From contig CABUXV010000015.1 of assembly GCA_902495595.1 (NCBI GenBank), forward strand, positions 1 to 45,232: a stretch of 45,232 nucleotides of DNA. The letters run 5' to 3'. The notes beneath the pieces were generated by a model. The model was not told where the DNA came from and did no database searches. It saw only the letters and a list, made by a program, of their open reading frames with translations. A program made the position numbers and the translations under genes. This stretch comes from an uncultured Eubacterium sp. GTDB lineage: Bacteria > Bacillota > Clostridia > Peptostreptococcales > Anaerovoracaceae. This document shows positions 24,286 to 32,742 of this stretch, piece by piece. The first letter of the stretch is position 1; the number at the start of each line of letters is the position of its first letter.

Positions 24286-25677
24286 ATGAACAAGGGAAGA
24301 ATACATCAGATTATAGGACCTGTAATCGACATTAAATTCAATGAAGATGAGATGCCCGAGCTCTTAAATGCCGTAAATATCGAATTTGAAGGAAAAACCA
24401 TTGTTACGGAGGTAGCCCAGCATAAGGGAGACGATGTTGCAAGATGTATAGCCCTTTCTTCGACTGACGGACTCAGAAGAGGGATGGAGGCTGTAGATAC
24501 GGGTTCTCCCATCAAAGTGCCGGTCGGCAAGGAAGTGCTGGGAAGAATGTTCAATGTTATCGGTGAAACCATCGACGAAAAAGAGGATATTGCCACGGAA
24601 TTGAAGGCATCTATACACAGAGAAGCTCCGTCTTTTGAGGAACAGGATACATCGGCCCAGATATTTGAAACAGGTATAAAGGTAATCGACCTTATAGCGC
24701 CTTATACGAGAGGCGGTAAGGTAGGACTTTTCGGAGGAGCTGGAGTAGGAAAAACAGTTCTCATTCAGGAGCTTATAAGTAATATAGCAAAAGAACACGG
24801 CGGTATTTCCGTATTCGCAGGTGTCGGTGAAAGAACAAGAGAGGGAAACGACCTGTACTATGAAATGATAGAATCAGGCGTAATAAAGAATACAGCAATG
24901 GTATTTGGACAGATGAACGAACCTCCGGGCGCAAGAATGAGAGTAGCTCTTACAGGTCTTACCATGGCGGAATATTTCAGAGATAAAGAAAACCAGGATG
25001 TACTTCTGTTTATAGATAATATTTTCAGATTTACACAGGCAGGTTCCGAAGTATCGGCGCTTCTGGGACGTGTACCGTCAGCAGTAGGTTATCAGCCTAC
25101 ACTCGCTACGGAAATGGGTGCTTTGCAGGAGAGAATTACTTCCACAAAGAAAGGATCGATTACATCGGTACAGGCTGTTTATGTACCTGCCGATGACCTT
25201 ACGGACCCGGCGCCGGCGACTACATTTGCGCATCTGGATGCGACAACAGTACTTTCAAGGTCTATTACCGAACTCGGTATATATCCGGCTGTAGACCCGC
25301 TTGAATCAACTTCAAGAATTATGGATCCGCTTATTTTAGGTCAGGAACATTACGATACTGCAAGAGGCGTACAGGAAGTTCTTCAGAGGTATAAGGATTT
25401 GCAGGACATCATAGCTATATTGGGTATGGATGAACTTTCGGATTCTGATAAACTCATAGTATCAAGAGCAAGAAAAATACAGAGATTCCTTTCTCAGCCA
25501 TTCAGCGTAGCGGAGCAGTTTACCGGGATGGAAGGAAAGTATCTGCCTCTTAAGGAAACGGTAAGAGGATTTAAGGAAATCCTTGAAGGAAGGCACGACG
25601 AAATTCCTGAGCAGATGTTCCTGTTCGCGGGAGGAATAGATGAAGTAGTTGATAAGTTCGAGGCAAGTAAGAAGTAG
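24286..25677 (+). CDS. atpD: F-type ATP synthase subunit beta
   Basis: 463 residues. This is the catalytic F1 subunit, with the P-loop GGAGVGKTVLIQELI near residue 150, the catalytic region GERTREGNDLYYEM, and the DELSD motif near 388. A normal member of its family, with TAGGAGG before the ATG, 9 bases after atpG. Confidence 0.97.
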   Translation: MNKGRIHQIIGPVIDIKFNEDEMPELLNAVNIEFEGKTIVTEVAQHKGDDVARCIALSSTDGLRRGMEAVDTGSPIKVPVGKEVLGRMFNVIGETIDEKEDIATELKASIHREAPSFEEQDTSAQIFETGIKVIDLIAPYTRGGKVGLFGGAGVGKTVLIQELISNIAKEHGGISVFAGVGERTREGNDLYYEMIESGVIKNTAMVFGQMNEPPGARMRVALTGLTMAEYFRDKENQDVLLFIDNIFRFTQAGSEVSALLGRVPSAVGYQPTLATEMGALQERITSTKKGSITSVQAVYVPADDLTDPAPATTFAHLDATTVLSRSITELGIYPAVDPLESTSRIMDPLILGQEHYDTARGVQEVLQRYKDLQDIIAILGMDELSDSDKLIVSRARKIQRFLSQPFSVAEQFTGMEGKYLPLKETVRGFKEILEGRHDEIPEQMFLFAGGIDEVVDKFEASKK

Positions 25678-25686
25678 GAGAGCATT

Positions 25687-26124
25687 ATGGCTAACAGTGT
25701 AAAATTGGAAATAATCACTCCTTCAAAGATGTTTTACAGAGGTGAAGCAGAACTTGTCATCGCGAGAACTCTTGAGGGTGATGAAGGATTTATGTACGGT
25801 CATTCATGGGCCTGCAAGCTTCTCGATATAGGGGAGCTCTGGATACAGGAAAAGGGCGCTCCTAAAAACAGCTTTAAAATTGCTGCTGTGGCTGGAGGAT
25901 TCATAGAAGTCAGAGACAGTATAATCATATATACCGACGCTATAGAATGGGCTGAAGATATAGACACCCAAAGGGCTATGAGCGAAAAGATGGAAGCAGA
26001 AGAATGGCTTAAAAATAATGAAGAAACAGGAAGTCAGAGCGATATAATAAAAGCAAAAACTGTTATAGCCAAAGCAGAATTAAGGGCTGATGTCGCAGGC
26101 GGCGGCAGAAGAAGGAAGCGATAG
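25687..26124 (+). CDS. atpC: F-type ATP synthase subunit epsilon
   Basis: 145 residues. The N-terminal beta-sandwich (KLEIITPSKMFYRGEAELVIARTLEGDEG) and two C-terminal helices are recognisable. The usual G.LG.L..HAPL segment reads GDEGFMYGHSWACKLL here, keeping the His but otherwise divergent. The tail ends in a very basic GGGRRRKR. It closes the operon order IBEFHAGDC. Confidence 0.9.
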   Translation: MANSVKLEIITPSKMFYRGEAELVIARTLEGDEGFMYGHSWACKLLDIGELWIQEKGAPKNSFKIAAVAGGFIEVRDSIIIYTDAIEWAEDIDTQRAMSEKMEAEEWLKNNEETGSQSDIIKAKTVIAKAELRADVAGGGRRRKR

Positions 26125-26169
26125 ACTGACTTTGTTTGGTCGGTTTGCAAGGATAAGGAGCACGATTAT

Positions 26170-26421
26170 ATGCAGGAAAATACAAGAACTGCCTTGATAG
26201 GCATTATCGTAGAGAATGAAGATTCTGTTGCGGCGCTGAACAGCTTGCTGCACGATTACCGAAAAAGTATAATAGGGCGCATGGGAGTTCCGCATCCTAA
26301 AAAGGCTATGTCCATAATAAGTATAGCTATGGAAGCAGACCAGGATACCATAAGCGCTCTGTCCGGAAAACTCGGCGCATTAAAAGGCGTCAGCACAAAG
26401 ACCATATATTCTAAAAGCTGA
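26170..26421 (+). CDS. TM1266-type iron-only hydrogenase system regulator
   Basis: 83 residues with an ACT-like fold pattern: TALIGIIVENEDSVAALNSLLHDY, IIGRMGVPHPKKAMSIISIAM, ALSGKLGALKGVSTKTIYSK. This matches the small family named for Thermotoga TM1266, usually found beside [FeFe] hydrogenase or HydEFG genes. Here it follows atpC by 45 bases and precedes a terminator, so it rides at the end of the atp operon or on its own promoter. The function in the family is inferred from genome context and not proven. The AAGGAG site is good. Confidence 0.85.
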   Translation: MQENTRTALIGIIVENEDSVAALNSLLHDYRKSIIGRMGVPHPKKAMSIISIAMEADQDTISALSGKLGALKGVSTKTIYSKS

Positions 26422-26447
26422 TGATAATAAAGATTTGGTGATAACAG

Positions 26448-26486
26448 GAGTGTGTTAACGTTAACAGACGTTAATGCACTCTTTTT
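26448..26486 (+). terminator. Terminator after the TM1266-like gene
   Basis: GAGTG-TG-TTAACG pairs with CGTTAA-TG-CACTC, with a symmetrical TG/TG internal loop, followed by TTTTTG. Confidence 0.85.
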
Positions 26487-26533
26487 GTGTAAAGATATAA
26501 TACGAGACATTTTCCAATATATTAGCTGAATTA

Positions 26534-26792
26534 TTTTATCCAAAACCTCTATTTATCATATACTTTTGGATAAAATCATATTGATGCGGACTGTTAAAAA
26601 AATCCTTATAACCAAAACTCCTTTATGTGAGCGTCTTTTGGATAAAAATCGGATGAGGGTTAACATATATTTTAATTTTTATGACCAAAATAACCTTTAA
26701 ATAAGGAGTTTTGGATATTTTTGTTTTGTGGAACTGAAAAAATAAGGGTATTTTATCCAAAATATATGTCTTAACTGCGATTTTGGATAATC
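26534..26792. repeat. Phased dyad array 3 (four units, best preserved)
   Basis: Left cores start at 26538, 26610 (AACCAAAA), 26683 (GACCAAAA) and 26755. Right cores start at 26564, 26636, 26709 and 26781, all four perfect TTTTGGAT. Spacers are 18 bases each; unit starts are 72, 73 and 72 apart. Units 1 and 4 have both octamers intact. Units 1-3 and their linkers are alike in sequence to units 1-3 of array 1 (for example CTTTAAAT in the unit 3 spacer), so the arrays share ancestry. The block fills the gap between the TM1266-like gene and the end of the minus-strand FeoB-like gene. Confidence 0.88.
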
Positions 26793-26822
26793 CGGAATTG
26801 TAGTTACAGGTATGTTGAATCT

Positions 26823-28055
26823 TTAGAATCCCATAAGACGTCCTATATTAAATACGAGAAAGGCAGCAATCCATGCCAGCAAAGTCTGAAATACCAGCAT
26901 ATATACTGAGTATCTCCAGCCTCCCAGGGCATTTTTGACTGCGATTAAAGACGTTATGCAGGGCACATATAAGAGAGAAAATATCATAAAGGAAAAGGCA
27001 GACAGCGGAGAAAAAATCTGCGTAAGGGTATCGGACAAGCTGTCTTCAGCCATGGTTTCGGATAATATGGATAATGTGCCTATTATGGATTCCTTTGCAG
27101 AAAATCCTGTTATTACCGAAGATACCGCTCGCCAGTCTCCAAATCCCAGAGGCTCGAAAACAGGAGCGAGGAATTTTCCCATATCTGCAAGCATGCTGGT
27201 CCCTGATGACAGCGCTTTATTCATGTGGGAATCGAAGTTTTGAAGAACCCATACCACTATAGAAGCTATTAGTATAACGGTAAAAGCTTTCTTGATGAAA
27301 TTCTTTATGTTCACCCACACGCATCTAAAAACGGTACGAGGGGAAGGAATTTTATAAGGCGGAAGTGATGCCGGCAATGGAACCATATAAGACGAAGGAA
27401 TCCCTTTTCTGCCGTAAAATACCCTTTTTAAAACTAAAGCATACAGAAGCGATATAAAAATTCCGCTGAAATATATGCAGGCTACAGCGGCGGTTTCATT
27501 ACGTGGGAAAAATACCTCCGCGAATATTACATATATGGGTAGTTTAGCGCTGCATGACATAAAAGGAATCATTGCTATTGTAAGTTTTCTGTCATTATCG
27601 GAAGACAGACGGGAGGCAGCCATTATGGCGGGAACCGAACAGCCGAATCCCGAAATCATCGGAATTATGGCTTCTCCCGGAAGACCCAAGAATCTCATAG
27701 GCCGGTTCATAATATATGCTGCTCTGTATATATATCCGCTTTCCTCAAGAGTGGAAAGAAAGAAAAACAGGGTGCCTATGGTAGGTATGAAAGCCAGTAC
27801 ACTGCCGATTCCTGTACATAAACCATCTATTACAAGAGAATGAATAAGCGGGTTTACATGATGAGCTGTCATATGATCGCTTAATAATTTAGTGGCATTA
27901 TATATTAAAGATGCGAGGTTTTCTTTAAGATATACATCTGTCCAGTGAAAGGTCGCATAAAATATAAATCCCATTATGAATATGAATATAGGAAGAGACA
28001 GGAACTTATTTAAAAATATTTTGTCCGCATATCGTGCGGCTGATTTTTTTAACAT
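26823..28055 (-). CDS. FeoB-like ferrous iron permease membrane domain without GTPase domain
   Basis: 410 residues with about ten membrane helices. It contains the FeoB Gate motifs (IPMISGFGCSVPAIMAASRL and MIPFMSCSAKLPIYVIF near 130-180; ITGFSAKESIIGTL near 320; LLYVPCITSLIAVK near 365). It starts exactly where the membrane part of FeoB normally begins (ADKIFLNKFLSLPIFIFIM). The N-terminal G-protein, GDI and FeoA parts are missing. An in-frame stop lies two codons upstream of the ATG, so the GTPase is not just missed by start choice. I see no good ribosome site. It is either a genuine G-domain-free permease or a truncated but still open copy. No feoA is nearby. Confidence 0.8.
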   Translation of the reverse strand: MLKKSAARYADKIFLNKFLSLPIFIFIMGFIFYATFHWTDVYLKENLASLIYNATKLLSDHMTAHHVNPLIHSLVIDGLCTGIGSVLAFIPTIGTLFFFLSTLEESGYIYRAAYIMNRPMRFLGLPGEAIIPMISGFGCSVPAIMAASRLSSDNDRKLTIAMIPFMSCSAKLPIYVIFAEVFFPRNETAAVACIYFSGIFISLLYALVLKRVFYGRKGIPSSYMVPLPASLPPYKIPSPRTVFRCVWVNIKNFIKKAFTVILIASIVVWVLQNFDSHMNKALSSGTSMLADMGKFLAPVFEPLGFGDWRAVSSVITGFSAKESIIGTLSILSETMAEDSLSDTLTQIFSPLSAFSFMIFSLLYVPCITSLIAVKNALGGWRYSVYMLVFQTLLAWIAAFLVFNIGRLMGF

Positions 28056-28093
28056 ATATCATAAATATGATAAATCTAAAGGGAATATTACAG

Positions 28094-28122
28094 TTTACCT
28101 TTTGCAGGTGTAAATGTATAAT
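28094..28122 (+). promoter_or_regulatory. Promoter for the radical SAM gene
   Basis: TTTACC (28094-28099), a 17-base spacer and TATAAT (28117-28122). TTGCAG (28102) with TATAAA (28125-28130) at 17 bases is an overlapping alternative. Confidence 0.55.
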
Positions 28123-28170
28123 AGTATAAAGTTGTCTAAGAAGATGATTTAACATCAAGGAGGTATTGGT

Positions 28171-29313
28171 ATGGATAGAACTTTCAGAATAGGACCCATA
28201 AGACCGCCTAGCGAGGCGAGCAGTCTGCTCCTGCAGGTTACGAATGGATGTACATGGAATAAATGTAAGTTTTGTCAGCTGTACAGGCACACTAAATTTA
28301 AGGCCTACAGCGCAGACAGCATTAAAGCGGATATAGATAATATGGTATATCAGGCTGAAAGAGTAAAAAAATACAGAACAGATGACGGAACATGGGATAT
28401 AGACGGCATAAATGAAGAATTGATGAAATGTTCCGAAGATGAACAGCAGTGCCTTTATATGATGGCAAACTGGCTGATAGGCGGCGGTGAAAATGTTTTT
28501 CTTCAGGATGGGAACACTACTGCTTTGAGCAGCGGAAGACTTACTGATGTGCTCGTATATCTCAAACAGGCATTTCCTCAAATAAAACGGATTACTTCCT
28601 ACGGACGTGCGGAAAATCTGTCGAAGGTCAGCGCGCAGGAATATGCGGAATTAAAATCAGCAGGTCTTGACCGTATACATTCGGGATATGAGTCCGGTTC
28701 CGATGCGGTTCTTGAGAAAATAAACAAGGGAGTAACCTCACAGCAGGAAATAACTGCCGGAAAAAATATAAAGGCAGGAGGAATAGAGCTCTCCATATAT
28801 TTTATGCCGGGAGTGGGAGGAAAAGAGCTTACAGAGGAAAATGCTCTCGGAACATCTCACGTGCTGAATGAAGTTAATCCGGATTTTATAAGGATAAGAA
28901 CTGCTGCGGTCAAACCGGGGACCGGACTTTACGAGGACTTTATAAATGGGAATTTTACCCTTTGCAGCGATGATGAAAAACTTATCGAGATAAGAACGCT
29001 GATAGAAAAGGCAGATGGAATTGATACGAAACTTGTCAGCGACCATATAATAAATCTGCTTCAGGGTATAAAGGGAAGCCTGCGTAATGATAAGGATAAA
29101 ATGCTGAAAATGATTGATGATTATCTGGCAAAACCGGAGCACGAAAAAAGAATGTATCAGGCGGCCAGAAGAATGGCGCTTGTGGTAAGCCCTAAAGAAA
29201 TGAGCAGACTCGGCATCAGGCAGACAGAGCAAATAGAAAATCTGATATCAGCTATACCCGACCCTTACGAATGGGAAGTCAAAATGAATGAACTTATCTG
29301 CAGATATATATAG
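28171..29313 (+). CDS. Radical SAM protein with CX4CX2C cluster motif
   Basis: 380 residues. The cluster-binding cysteines are C27, C32 and C35 (NGCTWNKCKFC), four residues apart in the first gap instead of the usual three. This spacing is common in a Clostridial subgroup. FLQDGNTTAL and GLDRIHSGYESGSDAVLEKINKG are typical of the Elp3/MiaB-like barrel with SAM contacts. No extra iron-sulfur domain is seen. AAGGAGG lies upstream. The substrate is unknown; the 11-base gap to scpA suggests shared transcription but no functional link is evident. Confidence 0.85.
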   Translation: MDRTFRIGPIRPPSEASSLLLQVTNGCTWNKCKFCQLYRHTKFKAYSADSIKADIDNMVYQAERVKKYRTDDGTWDIDGINEELMKCSEDEQQCLYMMANWLIGGGENVFLQDGNTTALSSGRLTDVLVYLKQAFPQIKRITSYGRAENLSKVSAQEYAELKSAGLDRIHSGYESGSDAVLEKINKGVTSQQEITAGKNIKAGGIELSIYFMPGVGGKELTEENALGTSHVLNEVNPDFIRIRTAAVKPGTGLYEDFINGNFTLCSDDEKLIEIRTLIEKADGIDTKLVSDHIINLLQGIKGSLRNDKDKMLKMIDDYLAKPEHEKRMYQAARRMALVVSPKEMSRLGIRQTEQIENLISAIPDPYEWEVKMNELICRYI

Positions 29314-29324
29314 AAGAGGAAATT

Positions 29325-30086
29325 ATGAGCTACAGAGTAAAACTTAATGTGTTTGAAGGTCCTTTCGATTTGCTCGTATATTTAATAGAGCATGCCGAAA
29401 TGAGCATATACGATATAAAAATTTCAGAAATAGTAAATCAGTATACAGAACATGTGAAGTCCATGCAGGAGGCAGATATATACGTATCATCGGAATTCAT
29501 GGTATTGGCGGCGGCTCTTCTTGAAATAAAATCAAAGATGCTTCTTCCGAAAGCAAATCCGCAGGATGAAAAGGCGGAGCTTTTGGACGACCCCAGGACA
29601 GAACTTGTAGCAAAGCTTGTAGAATACAAAAAGTTTAAAGATATTTCGCAGATGCTGGAAAAGAGAAGCGAGGAAGCAGAAAAAAGTATTGAAAAGCCTC
29701 AGGAGGATTTAACCGAATATACAGGCGAAGCGGATGAATATCTAAGTCTTGATATAGATAAATTCAAATCGGCATTCGAGCAGTTTTTGCAGCGAAAGAG
29801 AAAACTTGAGGAAATTCAGGCTCACCACAGGAGAAGTGAGAAACAGCGTCTTACAACCGAGATAAGAATGGGAAATATTAAAGAGTTTTTTAAGGATAAC
29901 CCCGACAAAATTGCAGATTTTAAAGAGCTTATACAGAAAAAAGATGATATGTATGATGTTGCCGTTACTTTTTCCTCTGTGCTGGAAATGATGAAAGAGC
30001 GCAGGCTTGACGCAGAGCAGAGATATATATTCGGAGATATTAAAGTAAGAGCGGCAGAGCATATATTTGATGAAAAGGAGCAGTAA
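29325..30086 (+). CDS. scpA: Segregation and condensation protein A
   Basis: 253-residue kleisin partner of SMC. The N-terminal FEGPFDLLVYLIEHAEMSIYDIKISEI binds the SMC neck, and the C-terminal winged helix (VAVTFSSVLEMMKERR) binds the SMC head. Charged helices lie between. It condenses and separates chromosomes. The stop is one base before the scpB start. Confidence 0.95.
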   Translation: MSYRVKLNVFEGPFDLLVYLIEHAEMSIYDIKISEIVNQYTEHVKSMQEADIYVSSEFMVLAAALLEIKSKMLLPKANPQDEKAELLDDPRTELVAKLVEYKKFKDISQMLEKRSEEAEKSIEKPQEDLTEYTGEADEYLSLDIDKFKSAFEQFLQRKRKLEEIQAHHRRSEKQRLTTEIRMGNIKEFFKDNPDKIADFKELIQKKDDMYDVAVTFSSVLEMMKERRLDAEQRYIFGDIKVRAAEHIFDEKEQ

Positions 30087-30087
30087 T

Positions 30088-30681
30088 ATGTCAGGCAAGA
30101 AAACAATTAAATCGGCGATAGAATCCATGATGTTCGTATGGGGAAAGCCACTGGATACAAAAGAGGCAGCCGAAGTGTTCAATATAGATAAAAACGAGAT
30201 GTACGGATACTTTAAGGAACTTCAGGAGGAATATGAAAGAGAAGGACGCGGAATTGTAATAAGAGAAGTAAACAAGAGCTTCCAGTTTGTGACGAGAGCC
30301 GAAAACATCGACTATATAGAAAGGCTGTGTACGCCGGTAAAACGCAGAAAGCTGTCGCAGTCAGCCCTTGAAGTTCTTGCTATAATCGCTTACAAACAGC
30401 CTGTAACAAAAGGGGAAATAGAAGCCATAAGAGGAATAAGATGCGACAGAGCCATAGAAGGACTTGCGAAAAAAAATCTGGTAGGGGAGGTCGGCAGATC
30501 CGATGCTGTAGGAAGACCTATCCTGTACGGTACTACAGATGAGTTTCTCAAACAGTTCGGGTTTGAATCTTTAAAGGATATGCCGGCTATTGAAGATATT
30601 GAGGGAACCCTCGGCGAAGACGGAGAAAGCGGAGGAGAAAACGATTTGATATATACTCAGCAGATATCCATAGATTTGTAA
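30088..30681 (+). CDS. scpB: Segregation and condensation protein B
   Basis: 197 residues with two winged-helix domains (IKSAIESMMFVWGKPLD and LSQSALEVLAIIAYKQPVTKGEIEAIRG, then GRPILYGTTDEFLKQFGF). It dimerises and holds the ScpA linker. AAGGAG at 30076 selects the ATG at 30088 rather than 30067. The acidic C-terminus is usual. Confidence 0.95.
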   Translation: MSGKKTIKSAIESMMFVWGKPLDTKEAAEVFNIDKNEMYGYFKELQEEYEREGRGIVIREVNKSFQFVTRAENIDYIERLCTPVKRRKLSQSALEVLAIIAYKQPVTKGEIEAIRGIRCDRAIEGLAKKNLVGEVGRSDAVGRPILYGTTDEFLKQFGFESLKDMPAIEDIEGTLGEDGESGGENDLIYTQQISIDL

Positions 30682-30687
30682 TGAATA

Positions 30688-30729
30688 AAAATCCCCGGTT
30701 CAGCGTAGATTGACAGAGGGGATTTTTTT
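30688..30729 (+). terminator. Terminator after scpB overlapping the next ribosome site
   Basis: AAAATCCCC (30688-30696) pairs with GGGGATTTT (30718-30726), followed by more T to 30729; the next ATG is at 30730. The 3' arm AGAGGGGA is the only ribosome-binding-like sequence for that gene, so the hairpin both ends transcription and covers the site. Confidence 0.8.
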
Positions 30730-31590
30730 ATGAGAAAGTTTTTTATTAAAAGAAAAAAGATTATATTTATATCGGCTGCGATTTTTTCCGTAATAGCAGG
30801 TATGTTAATATACAATGAAAAATTCGGAGCTGTAAGCACATCCTCATCGAATATAGAGGTTTCAGCGGGGCAGGCAATACTGATAGACGGGGATACAGGT
30901 ACAGTGCTCTATGAAAAAGCCGCTGACGAAAGGGCGTATCCTGCCAGCACGACTAAAATCATGACTGCTCTTATAACTCTTGAGACGCTTGATAAATACA
31001 ACAGCCCCATAGAGCAGAAAGTGAGGATTCCAAAAGAAGCTGCCGGAGTAGAGGGCTCTTCCCTTTATCTTGCCGAAGGGGAGCAAATTTCCATAGAAGA
31101 TTTGCTGTACGGACTCATGCTCGTATCCGGAAATGATTCAGCTGTGGCATTGTCCTGTATAATTGGCGGTACTCAGGAGAGATTTATAGACATGATGAAT
31201 AAAAAAGCAGAAAAACTAGGGTGCAGCAATACGCATTTTGCCAATCCCAACGGTCTTTTTGATGAAAATCATTATACGACGGTAAGAGATATGGCAGCTA
31301 TAGCAAGAGAAGCCATGAAAGATAAAACTTTTAGGAAAATTGTTTCTGCCAAGGAATGGAAAGCAGACAGAAAGACCAGTGATTACCTTACTTTCAGGAA
31401 CAAGAATAAAACGGTTCATCAGTTTGAGGGAGGAAACGGAATAAAAATAGGATATACCAAAAGCTCGGGAAGAACTTTGGTAGCCTCTGCGCAAAGAGAC
31501 GGCAAGAACCTTATATGTGTGGTAATGAGCGCGCCTGATTGGTTTAACGACGCTTACAGGCTTATGGAATATGGGTTTGAAGTATTGTAA
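30730..31590 (+). CDS. dacF: Serine-type D-Ala-D-Ala carboxypeptidase (DacF-like)
   Basis: 286 residues. An N-terminal membrane anchor or signal (about 10-28) precedes a peptidase S11 domain. SxxK is STTK (S73-K76), the second motif SGN is near 133-135, and the third, usually KTG, reads KIG (K239-G241, then YTKSSGRTL). It trims the terminal D-Ala of peptidoglycan stem peptides outside the membrane. It lacks the long C-terminal amphipathic domain of larger PBP5-type enzymes, as in short Clostridial forms. The ATG is just after a terminator hairpin that hides its ribosome site. Confidence 0.87.
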   Translation: MRKFFIKRKKIIFISAAIFSVIAGMLIYNEKFGAVSTSSSNIEVSAGQAILIDGDTGTVLYEKAADERAYPASTTKIMTALITLETLDKYNSPIEQKVRIPKEAAGVEGSSLYLAEGEQISIEDLLYGLMLVSGNDSAVALSCIIGGTQERFIDMMNKKAEKLGCSNTHFANPNGLFDENHYTTVRDMAAIAREAMKDKTFRKIVSAKEWKADRKTSDYLTFRNKNKTVHQFEGGNGIKIGYTKSSGRTLVASAQRDGKNLICVVMSAPDWFNDAYRLMEYGFEVL

Positions 31591-31615
31591 AGAGTAAAGT
31601 ACATGCTCTTTTTTG
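31589..31615 (+). terminator. Weak terminator after dacF
   Basis: AAAGAG (overlapping the stop codon) pairs with CTCTTT, followed by a T-run at 31611-31614. Only 6 bp of stem. A second palindromic hairpin, AAATCATA/TATGATTT, follows near 31620-31650 just before the next ribosome site. Confidence 0.5.
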
Positions 31616-31665
31616 CTGAAAAATCATACTTATAAAGTATAAATATGATTTTCAGGAGGAAACCC

Positions 31666-32649
31666 ATGACATATATAAATAAATTTTGTGCTGACGTCGG
31701 CACGGTAAATTGCCCTTGTCCGCTGGCAGAAACAGGGGATTGTTTAATTTGCAGCAGACTTGCAGGAAAGGATAAGTGCGACTGCGACTGGGCAGGCGTA
31801 TGTATATATAATGAATATATACAAAATGATAAAGTGGTAAGGTCCAAACGTGAGAACAAGAAAGCTCCAATACTTAAAAAAATACGATATGAGGATAACA
31901 TACTGGTTATAGCCCTTAAGGTATCAAAAGGCTTCGCATTAGAGGCAGCAGCGCCCGGTTCATTTGTATTTGTGAACACTGAGGGAAATTCTGAATTCTC
32001 AAATGTTCCTGTATCTATAATGAAGTCGGATGTGGAAAAAGAAAAAATCTACATTGCGCTTAAAATTATTTCAGGAAAAACAAAGGCGATAGCTGAAGCT
32101 GCGGGAAATCTTTACGTAAGAGGTGTTTACAGAAACGGGCTTCTGGGCAAGGGTCTTAAAGGTATGCGGGAAGATTTGACCGATAAAAGAAAGGGAAGCG
32201 AACGTAACAGATGGCTTGTTATAACTAAAGGAATCGGATTTGCTCCGGCGGTAAATTTATCAAAGTGGGCTGACGGCAGAGTTGATATGGATTTCATAAT
32301 AGATACGGAAAAAGTAAATCAGGAAGTAATAAGGGACTATATGAAAGATTTTTCAGCATCTCCAGAAAAAGGCGCAAAAATCGAAATAACTTCTTTAGCA
32401 GAATTTCTTGAACATTGTGATCCGTCATATGCAGATAAATACGACAGAGTGATAATAATGGCATCGGATTATTATATAAAATATTTGTCCGAAAAAATGG
32501 AGATTCCGTTGGAAAAGCTTGTATTCTGCAACAATTTCAGAATGTGCTGCGGTGAAGGTATTTGCGGGGCATGCAGCCATATAGATAAATGCGGCGGAGT
32601 CAGAAAAATGTGCAAATGCAGAGAACTGAATGCGAAAGAATTGCTTTGA
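31666..32649 (+). CDS. PyrK-like iron-sulfur FAD/NAD-binding oxidoreductase subunit
   Basis: 327 residues. A cysteine-rich N-terminus (NCPCPLAETGDCLICSRLAG and CDCDWAGVCIYNEY) is followed by a ferredoxin-reductase-like FAD/NAD domain (LVITKGIGFAPAVNL near 190). The C-terminal [2Fe-2S] site is CCGEGICGACSH with further cysteines (KMCKC). This matches the sulfide/dihydroorotate dehydrogenase-like electron-transfer family. CAGGAGG selects the ATG at 31666 rather than 31645. No pyrD or catalytic partner is adjacent, so the partner is unknown. The N-terminal cysteines may bind a further cluster. Confidence 0.8.
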   Translation: MTYINKFCADVGTVNCPCPLAETGDCLICSRLAGKDKCDCDWAGVCIYNEYIQNDKVVRSKRENKKAPILKKIRYEDNILVIALKVSKGFALEAAAPGSFVFVNTEGNSEFSNVPVSIMKSDVEKEKIYIALKIISGKTKAIAEAAGNLYVRGVYRNGLLGKGLKGMREDLTDKRKGSERNRWLVITKGIGFAPAVNLSKWADGRVDMDFIIDTEKVNQEVIRDYMKDFSASPEKGAKIEITSLAEFLEHCDPSYADKYDRVIIMASDYYIKYLSEKMEIPLEKLVFCNNFRMCCGEGICGACSHIDKCGGVRKMCKCRELNAKELL

Positions 32650-32707
32650 GTTTTGTTCCTAAAAAAGAAAAATCAATAAAAAATATAGTGAAAATAAACA
32701 AAAAAAT

Positions 32708-32736
32708 ATTGACAATTGTAAATAAGGTTATTATAC
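32708..32736 (+). promoter_or_regulatory. Promoter of the trpB2 leader
   Basis: TTGACA (32708-32713), a 17-base spacer and TATACT (32731-32736). The start near 32743 gives a leader of about 500 bases before the trpB2 ATG. Confidence 0.85.
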
Positions 32737-32742
32737 TAACAA

